Of a DNA stretch of 64,000 nucleotides, positions 58,162 to 64,000 are shown piece after piece. The notes beneath the pieces were generated by a model. That model was not told the origin of the DNA. It was given only the letters and a program-made list of their open reading frames with translations, and ran no database searches. Origin of the DNA: Rhodocyclus purpureus (GTDB taxonomy: Bacteria; Pseudomonadota; Gammaproteobacteria; Burkholderiales; Rhodocyclaceae); assembly GCF_016653115.1 (NCBI RefSeq), contig NZ_NHRX01000034.1, positions 62,534 to 126,533 on the forward strand, in the 5' to 3' direction. How positions within the stretch are numbered: position 1 is the first letter of the stretch; each line of letters starts with the position of its first letter. Both the position numbers and the translations under genes were made by a program.

Positions 58162-60092
58162 CGCTGCGTCCCTCCCTCAGTCACTCCCACGGGATTGCCA
58201 GCCTGTCCGCGCAGCACGGCGTCGAGCAGACTGTAGCAGTTGGCCTCGACGCCGTGGGCCGCCAGTCGTTCGGCGAGCGTCTTTGGTCGTGGCGAATAAA
58301 CGGCGAGCCGGGCGACGTCGTGCCTTTCCGGCCAGGCAGAGAGCGCGGCGATCGTTTCCTCGTCGACGCGCTCGCATACCAGCACCGCGCAGTCGCCGCT
58401 CTGTCCGAGCCATTTCACCCCTTCGGGCGGCAAGGGGCGGATGCTGCCGAAGCGTTGCAGGCCGAGCAGGTGCCAGGCGTGCGCGGCGTCGGACTCGAAC
58501 GGCGCGTCGGCGGGGTCGATCTTGTCGAGTTGCAGGTAGGCGAAATCGCCGGCGAGGCCTTTCTTCGCCTGAGCGCTGGGGAACTTGGCCAAGTCGTCGC
58601 TGGCGAGCACGCGGCGGATGCGTTCGGCGCAGACGTCACGGCAGAGGTTCCTGTGCGGCTCCTTCTTCGTCGCCTCGGTGCTCGAGCAGAGGATGAAACG
58701 GCGCGCGTCGTCGCCCGAAAGGCCTTCCTCGGCATTGAGTTCGAGCACTGCGTGGCCGGTCGTTCCGCTGCCGGCGAAGAAGTCGAGGACGATGTCGCCG
58801 GGGCGGGATGCCTGTTGCAGCAGGTTCTTGATCAGCGACAAGGGCTTCGCGTAGTTGAAAGCGCGGTCGCCGAAGATGTCGGCGACGACGCGAGCGCCTT
58901 CCTGGTTGGTCGCGGCGACGAAACTGCCTTCGGCTTCATACTCGCCGGCTTCGAAGGTCGGCACCACCCAGCTCGACAAGGGCTGCGTCTGGTTGCGCAG
59001 GTCAGCCTTGTAGCGTTTGAAAGCGGGGCGACCGAAGCCGACCGGGCGGCCAACCCAGAATTCCAGATTGGGCAGGTCGCGGCGCAGCAGCGGCGTCTTG
59101 CCACTTTTCGGAACGTCGCCGGAATCGATCGCTGCGAGCAGCGCGTCGAGCGTCGACCAGGTTTCGACGCGCTGTTCGCTCGGGAAGAGGATCTGGCCGA
59201 GTTCGATGAATTCCTCCATCGTCTTCGCTTGCACGGTCTGGCCTTCCTTGAGCCGGCTTTCGCTCGCATAGACCCAGACGCGGTCGGGGTTGGGCGGGTA
59301 GGCGATCCCCGTATTCGAGTCGAGCAGCGGGTAGTAGAGATTGGGGCGCTCCTTGTACGAGAAGCCGAGCGTCAGATCGCTGCTGCGCCAGTCGCCGCGC
59401 GGGTCATGGTCCGGGTTGCCGTACATCTCGTAGCTCTTGGCGAAGCCCTTGAACGCGAAACCAGGGTTGCCATAGACGAGGATGTGTTCGTGGTCGACCG
59501 AGAGGAAGCACTGCTGGTCGGCATTCGAGCCCTGCCGCGTGCGCCAGGTGATGCTGCCGAGCCGTCTGCCCGGCATCACCTCGTCCAGCAGCAGTTCGAG
59601 CCGCGCGCGGTTCTCGTCGTTGATCGAGACCATGATCACGCCGTCGGGGGTGAGCAGGTCGCGCGCGAGGCAAAGTCGGCGGTAGAGGAATTCGAGCCAC
59701 TGCGAATGCCGCCAGCGGTCATTGGCGCCGACGTAGCGGTCGTTATAGACCCAGTCCTTGTTGCCGGTGTTGTACGGTGGGTCGATGTAGATGACGCGAA
59801 TCCTCCCAGCGTGCGTCGCTTTCAGGAGGCGCAGTGCGTCGAAGTTGTCGCCCTCGATGATCAGGTTGCGCCAGCCGGCGAACTTGGCCGATGTTTCGCG
59901 TGGGTACGAGTATTCGGCAAGCAGCCGCGGCAGGACGAGGTCGGCGTTGACCGCAGCGTCGCGCTCGATCGCGTTCGCCTCCCAGGTGAGGCCGAGCTTT
60001 TGCCGGGTCAGGTGCTCTACCAGCAGGCGGCGCAGTTGTGTTTCGTTAAGATGTTCCAGCTCGGCGAGCAGGCTGTGCTTTGGCATGGTCAT
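58158..60092 (-). CDS. Type III-like adenine-specific DNA methyltransferase (Mod)
   Basis: A 644-residue beta-class methyltransferase: catalytic motif IV DPPYNTGNKDW (near residue 105) precedes the SAM-binding motif I DFFAGSGTTGHAV (near 445), with a long target-recognition region between them, as in type III Mod. It methylates adenine N6 in a recognition site that cannot be read from sequence. The start ATG at 60092 opens the operon; stop overlaps the DUF1016 gene by 4 nt. Confidence 0.93.
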   Translation of the reverse strand: MTMPKHSLLAELEHLNETQLRRLLVEHLTRQKLGLTWEANAIERDAAVNADLVLPRLLAEYSYPRETSAKFAGWRNLIIEGDNFDALRLLKATHAGRIRVIYIDPPYNTGNKDWVYNDRYVGANDRWRHSQWLEFLYRRLCLARDLLTPDGVIMVSINDENRARLELLLDEVMPGRRLGSITWRTRQGSNADQQCFLSVDHEHILVYGNPGFAFKGFAKSYEMYGNPDHDPRGDWRSSDLTLGFSYKERPNLYYPLLDSNTGIAYPPNPDRVWVYASESRLKEGQTVQAKTMEEFIELGQILFPSEQRVETWSTLDALLAAIDSGDVPKSGKTPLLRRDLPNLEFWVGRPVGFGRPAFKRYKADLRNQTQPLSSWVVPTFEAGEYEAEGSFVAATNQEGARVVADIFGDRAFNYAKPLSLIKNLLQQASRPGDIVLDFFAGSGTTGHAVLELNAEEGLSGDDARRFILCSSTEATKKEPHRNLCRDVCAERIRRVLASDDLAKFPSAQAKKGLAGDFAYLQLDKIDPADAPFESDAAHAWHLLGLQRFGSIRPLPPEGVKWLGQSGDCAVLVCERVDEETIAALSAWPERHDVARLAVYSPRPKTLAERLAAHGVEANCYSLLDAVLRGQAGNPVGVTEGGTQR

Positions 60093-60276
60093 GGGGCGGT
60101 ATTTTGCCCTGTTTTCAGGCTCATCCGCGCAGGCAATGCCGATTCCCCTGGCGAAGCCGCCGATTCCTCGCAGGACTTCACTTCGACGCCCGTATTCTTT
60201 CAGACTGCGCGAAGCGTCGCCTGCTCGCCGTACGCTCGGCCGCTGACGACGCCATGGCGAACAGGCCGTCAGCGTC

Positions 60277-61347
60277 TCATCCTTCGCTCCACAATTCGCC
60301 GTCGCGACCGGGGACGTTCAGGCCGAGGTGGCGGTAGATCGCCGGCGTCGCCATGCGCCCGCGCGGCGTGCGCTGCAGGTAGCCCTGCTGGATCAGGTAG
60401 GGTTCGAGCACGTCCTCGATCGTGTCGCGCGCCTCGCCGATCGCCGCGGCGAGGTTGTCGACGCCGACCGGGCCGCCGCCGAACTTGTCGATCATCGCCG
60501 ACAAGAGCTTGCGGTCCATCAGGTCGAGGCCGCCGTGGTCGACGTCGAGCATCACCAGCGCCAGGTCGGCGACTTCCTGCGTGATGCGACCGCCGGCGCG
60601 CACCTCGGCGTAATCGCGCACGCGGCGCAGGAGGCGATTGGCGATGCGCGGCGTTCCGCGCGAGCGGCGCGCGATTTCGAGCGATCCGTGCGCCTCGATC
60701 GGAACGTTGAGGAGTTGCGCCGAGCGCGTGACGATCCGGGTCAACTCCTCGGGGGTGTAGAACTCGAGCCGGGCGACGATGCCGAAGCGGTCGCGCAAGG
60801 GGTTGGTGAGCATGCCGGCGCGCGTGGTCGCGCCGACCAGCGTGAACGGCGGCAGGTCGAGCTTGACCGAGCGCGCGGCCGGGCCCTCGCCGATCATGAT
60901 GTCGATCTGGAAGTCCTCGAGCGCCGGGTAGAGGATTTCCTCGACCACCGGCGAGAGACGGTGGATCTCGTCGATGAAGAGCACGTCGTGCGGCTCGAGG
61001 TTGGTGAGGATCGCCGCGAGGTCGCCGGCGCGCTCGAGCACCGGGCCGGAGGTCTGGCGCAGGTTCACGCCCATCTCGGCGGCGACGATGTGCGCGAGCG
61101 TCGTCTTGCCGAGTCCGGGCGGTCCGAACAGCAGCACGTGGTCGAGCGCGTCGTGCCGTCGTTTCGCGGCCTCGATGAAGATCGACAGCTGCTCGCGGAT
61201 CTTCGCCTGGCCGACGTAATCGGCGAGGCGCTTCGGGCGCAGCGCGCGCTCGATTGCGTCTTCCTGGGCCGATTTCGATTCGGCGGAAATCAGCCGCTGC
61301 GCGGCAGCGGCGAGGGGAGTCGGGGCAAAGTCGTCGGTTTCGATCAT
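60277..61347 (-). CDS. ruvB: Holliday-junction branch-migration helicase RuvB
   Basis: A 356-residue AAA+ protein: [18 protein letters not shown], Walker [13 protein letters not shown] (near residue 73), [11 protein letters not shown] and the sensor [11 protein letters not shown], then the winged helix ([12 protein letters not shown]). It forms the hexameric motor of RuvAB. RuvA is encoded 1.3 kb upstream, with an AI-2E permease gene between them; no ruvC is visible. Confidence 0.98.
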   Translation of the reverse strand: MIETDDFAPTPLAAAAQRLISAESKSAQEDAIERALRPKRLADYVGQAKIREQLSIFIEAAKRRHDALDHVLLFGPPGLGKTTLAHIVAAEMGVNLRQTSGPVLERAGDLAAILTNLEPHDVLFIDEIHRLSPVVEEILYPALEDFQIDIMIGEGPAARSVKLDLPPFTLVGATTRAGMLTNPLRDRFGIVARLEFYTPEELTRIVTRSAQLLNVPIEAHGSLEIARRSRGTPRIANRLLRRVRDYAEVRAGGRITQEVADLALVMLDVDHGGLDLMDRKLLSAMIDKFGGGPVGVDNLAAAIGEARDTIEDVLEPYLIQQGYLQRTPRGRMATPAIYRHLGLNVPGRDGELWSEG

Positions 61348-61398
61348 GTTTCATGCGCCGGCGCAGCGGCCGGCGGGAGAAGGCGGCGGGTTCGCCGC

Positions 61399-62457
61399 TC
61401 AGTATTTCACCGGCTCCGGCGGCGACTTGCTGGTCCAGTGCTGCACCAGCATCATGCCGAGCGCGAGCAGGGTCGGGCCGAGGAAGACGCCGATCAGGCC
61501 GAAGGCGAAGGCGCCGCCGAAGACGCCGAGCGCGATCAGCAGGAGCGGCAGGCTGGAGGTCTTGCTGATCAGCAAGGGCTTGAGGAAGTTGTCGATGCTG
61601 CTGATGACCAGCGTTCCCCACAGCACCATGAAGATCGCCCAGCCCACCTCGCCCTGGTCGTAGAGCCACCACGCGGCGCCGCCCCAGAGCAGCGGCGGGC
61701 CGACCGGCACCATCGACAGGAAGAAGGTGCCGGCGGCGAGCAGCATGGCGCCGGGAACGCCGGCGATCAGGAAGCCGACCAGCGCCACCGCCGCCTGTCC
61801 CGCCGCCGTGCCGACGATGCCGACCATGACGCCCATCACCGTGCTGCGCGACGCGCAGAGCAGGTGTTCGCCGAGCTCGCCGCCGAGCCGGCGCGCGCCG
61901 GTGCGCAGCATTTCGGCGATCGCCTCGCCGTCGCGGTAGAAGAAGAAGGCGACGAAGACGACCAGCGCCAGTTGCAGCAGCGCGTTGCCGACTGCCTTGC
62001 CGGTCTGCAGCAGGATGCCGCGCGCCGGTTCGAGCGCCTCGCGCAGGAGGCGCGACAGCTCCTCGCGGCTCGAGGCGACGCTGTTCCAGTAGGCGTCGAT
62101 GCGCTCGCCGATGAAGGGCAGCGTGCGCAGGAACTCGGGCGGATGCTGCGGCAGCCCCTGTTCGAGCAGCGGCTTCAGCGCGCCGAAGGCGACCGAGACG
62201 CCTTCGGCGAAGCTGACCGTGAGCATCGTCAGCGGCACGACGAAGAGGACCAGAAGCACCAGCGTCATCAGTGTCGCCGAGAGCGCCGATCGCCGCTTGA
62301 GCCGTTCGAGCAGGCGTTCATAGACGGGCCAGGTGGTGACGCAGATGACCGCGGCGAAGAGGATCGCGGCGACGAAGGGGAGGAGCACCAGCGCACAACC
62401 GACGACGAGCGCCGTCACGAGCGCGATCTGGGCAAACTGCTTCGACGGGTTGGTCAT
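61399..62457 (-). CDS. AI-2E/PerM-family permease
   Basis: A 352-residue membrane protein with about seven to eight spans. FAQIALVTALVVGCALVLLP opens it, and the end GPTLLALGMMLVQHWTS matches the family. PF01594 members export diverse solutes, and only some handle autoinducer-2. The gene is placed between ruvA and ruvB on the same strand; a 14-bp tandem repeat lies just upstream. Confidence 0.9.
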   Translation of the reverse strand: MTNPSKQFAQIALVTALVVGCALVLLPFVAAILFAAVICVTTWPVYERLLERLKRRSALSATLMTLVLLVLFVVPLTMLTVSFAEGVSVAFGALKPLLEQGLPQHPPEFLRTLPFIGERIDAYWNSVASSREELSRLLREALEPARGILLQTGKAVGNALLQLALVVFVAFFFYRDGEAIAEMLRTGARRLGGELGEHLLCASRSTVMGVMVGIVGTAAGQAAVALVGFLIAGVPGAMLLAAGTFFLSMVPVGPPLLWGGAAWWLYDQGEVGWAIFMVLWGTLVISSIDNFLKPLLISKTSSLPLLLIALGVFGGAFAFGLIGVFLGPTLLALGMMLVQHWTSKSPPEPVKY

Positions 62458-62502
62458 GGGGGCGGAAAGCGTTGGGGGGCGTCGGGCGTGGATGAGTCGG
62501 GT

Positions 62503-62537
62503 GTCAGGCGTTAAGCGTCAGGCGTTAAGGGTTAAGG
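62503..62537. repeat. 14-bp tandem repeat, two and a half copies
   Basis: GTCAGGCGTTAAGC, GTCAGGCGTTAAGG and a partial GTTAAGG follow each other between ruvA and the AI-2E permease. It is short and may be replication slippage. Confidence 0.7.
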
Positions 62538-62634
62538 CACGGGGGCGCACCGCCCGGGCCTCCGAAGCAGACCCGGCGGGGCGTTGCCGGTGCGCGCGGC
62601 GGCGCGAGCAGGCCGAGCACAGCGCTGGACGATG

Positions 62635-63210
62635 CTACAGCCTGGCGAGCAGCTTCAGCGCCTGGCGGATTCCGTCCGCCGTTCCGGTCCCGGCGGGCAG
62701 TGTCTTGACCGCGCCGGCCGCCTCGCGTTCATTGTACCCCAGCGCCAGCAGGGCATTGAGAATGTCATGTTGATCCTCGGCCGGCGCCTGCGCGGCGTTC
62801 GGCAGCGCCTCGGCGAGCTTGCCCTTGAGTTCGAGCAGCAGGCGCTCGGCGGTCTTCTTGCCGATGCCGGGCACCTTGACGAGGCGGCCGCTCTCCTGGC
62901 GCGCCACCGCGCCGGCGAGTTCATCGACCGACAGTCCCGACAGCACCGCCAGCGCCATGCGCGCGCCGATGCCGCTGATCTTCACCAGCTGGCGGAAGGC
63001 GAAGCGCTCGCTCTCGCTGGCAAAGCCGTAGAGGAACTGCCCGTCCTCGCGCACGATATGGTGGATCAGCAGCACCGTCTTCTCGCCGATCCCCGGCAGG
63101 TTGTAGAAGGTGCTCATCGGCACATCGACCTCGTAGCCGACCCCGCCGACGTCGATCAATACCTGCGGCGGATTCTTCGTGAGCAAGCTTCCCGAGAGCC
63201 TTCCGATCAT
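62635..63210 (-). CDS. ruvA: Holliday-junction DNA-binding protein RuvA
   Basis: A 191-residue Ruv[21 protein letters not shown] (OB domain), then the two helix-hairpin-helix motifs [20 protein letters not shown] and [20 protein letters not shown], and the C-terminal domain III that contacts RuvB ([15 protein letters not shown]). It holds the four-way junction flat for RuvB. Confidence 0.98.
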   Translation of the reverse strand: MIGRLSGSLLTKNPPQVLIDVGGVGYEVDVPMSTFYNLPGIGEKTVLLIHHIVREDGQFLYGFASESERFAFRQLVKISGIGARMALAVLSGLSVDELAGAVARQESGRLVKVPGIGKKTAERLLLELKGKLAEALPNAAQAPAEDQHDILNALLALGYNEREAAGAVKTLPAGTGTADGIRQALKLLARL

Positions 63211-63498
63211 GCGTGCTTCCTTTGCCGTGTGTCCATGAGCCGCGAATTATGCACGCATTGGCTGCGCGCTTCGACAGGGCTCTCCCGGGCAAAGGCGAAC
63301 GGCGTGTCCCGAACGCCGTAAAGGGGTCGTGCCGACAAGCGCAAGTTTGCATCGATCCTTATTCATTTCCTCTGCATAAGGCCATGTCCATTGCTTCGTT
63401 CGCCGCCCGTTGTCCGGATGTTAACTTCCGCAGCGGATAAACCACGTTCCCGGCAGCAGGCGGCGCATCGCCCCGAAGAAACCGGCAAGGGGCACCTC

Positions 63499-64000
63499 GT
63501 GATCGACATCGAAAACATCTCCACGCACTACATCGTCGACGGCCGCGCGATTCCCGCCCTCTCCGATGTCAGTCTGCGTGTCGAGAAAGGCGAGATCTTC
63601 GGCATCATCGGCGTCTCCGGCGCCGGAAAAAGCACGCTGGTGCGCACCCTGAATCTGCTCGTACGCCCCGACCGCGGCCGGATCCTGGTCGACGGCGTCG
63701 ATATCACTGCGCTCGCGAAACGCCAGTTGCAGAGCTACCGGCGCAAGACCGGAATGATCTTCCAGCACTTCAACCTGATCGGCGCCAAGACCGTCGCCGA
63801 CAATATCCGCTTCCCGCTGCAACTCACCGGCGAATACGGCAAGGCCGAGATGGACCGGCGCGTCGATGAACTGCTCGACCTGGTCGAACTCTCCGCGCAT
63901 CGCGACAAATACCCGGCCCAACTCTCGGGCGGCCAGAAACAGCGCGTCGGCATCGCGCGCGCGCTCGCCAACGATCCGAACCTGCTGCTCTGCGACGAAG
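63499..64000 (+). CDS. metN: Methionine-type ABC importer ATPase (MetN-like), 3'-truncated by the window edge
   Basis: 167 residues are visible: Walker A GVSGAGKSTLVRTLN, then FQHFNLIGAKTVADNIRFPL and the signature LSGGQKQRVGIARALA, followed by LLLCDE at the window end. The Q-loop context FQHFNL and LLLCDE favour MetN. A GTG at 63499 (AAGGGG upstream) matches the usual start of the family. An in-frame ATG at 63418 would add 27 residues and has a weak ribosome site. The permease and binding protein should follow outside the window. Confidence 0.85.
   Translation, partial: MIDIENISTHYIVDGRAIPALSDVSLRVEKGEIFGIIGVSGAGKSTLVRTLNLLVRPDRGRILVDGVDITALAKRQLQSYRRKTGMIFQHFNLIGAKTVADNIRFPLQLTGEYGKAEMDRRVDELLDLVELSAHRDKYPAQLSGGQKQRVGIARALANDPNLLLCDE

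Overview
The window is GC-rich, densely coded chromosome of a gram-negative bacterium. The gene set (HPr kinase beside ptsN, hpf, rpoN and lptB; recA-recX; ybgC-tolQRA; ribBA-ribH-nusB-thiL-pgpA; ruvA/ruvB; a DUF2789 protein) points to a betaproteobacterium, most plausibly of the Rhodocyclales. That placement is inferred from gene content, not computed. The RND pump at the left edge and the MetN-like ATPase at the right edge run off the window.

Layout. 1-4.4 kb: RND pump operon with a DUF2892 protein and a TolC-family channel. 4.4-9.5 kb: TudS-like protein, a Rieske protein without its usual cytochrome partners, a Crp/Fnr regulator, a second DUF2892 protein, an AarF/UbiB kinase and an ICMT-like methyltransferase. 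9.7-13.3 kb: NifX-like/DUF134/NifX-like cluster and thioredoxin-fold envelope proteins. 13.3-16.3 kb: peroxide defence (katG, a 20-residue Cys-rich ORF, dps). 16.4-17.8 kb: sigma-54 activator with a Cys-rich PAS domain. 18.3-22.8 kb: sulfide/persulfide cluster (CoA-disulfide reductase-rhodanese, thioesterase, rhodanese, divergent SQR). 23-27 kb: subtilase, a class II nucleotidyl cyclase homologue and two PsiF proteins. 27-38.4 kb: housekeeping block (hprK to recA, then thiL, nusB and riboflavin genes). 38.4-51.1 kb: a very large hybrid kinase, hemerythrin, dsbD, cutA, a hydrolase, ferredoxin, VanZ-like protein and tol genes. 51.2-54.1 kb: an NtrC-type two-component pair. 54.4-60.1 kb: a type III-like restriction-modification operon with a DUF1016 nuclease. 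60.3-63.2 kb: ruvB, an AI-2E family permease and ruvA.

Main discoveries. (1) The gene at 25110-26213 looks like an ExoY-sized relative of the CyaA/edema factor/ExoY cyclase toxins. It keeps the two ATP-binding Lys, the Asp-X-Asp metal site and the catalytic His, but has Arg where the family has a conserved Asn. (2) Two strong sigma-54 promoter matches lie in intergenic DNA, each downstream of paired palindromes that could be enhancer sites. One at 54237-54252 would drive an RNA of about 70 nt ending in a rho-independent terminator, divergent from the NtrC-type kinase/regulator pair; this resembles the arrangement of GlmY and GlrR/GlrK in enterobacteria. The other at 5232-5247 drives the orphan Rieske gene, and its upstream palindrome recurs with identical 31-bp geometry just before the sigma-54 activator at 16448. 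RpoN itself is also encoded here (28974-30416).

All functional calls rest on reading the sequence and on remembered family features; no database search was run.
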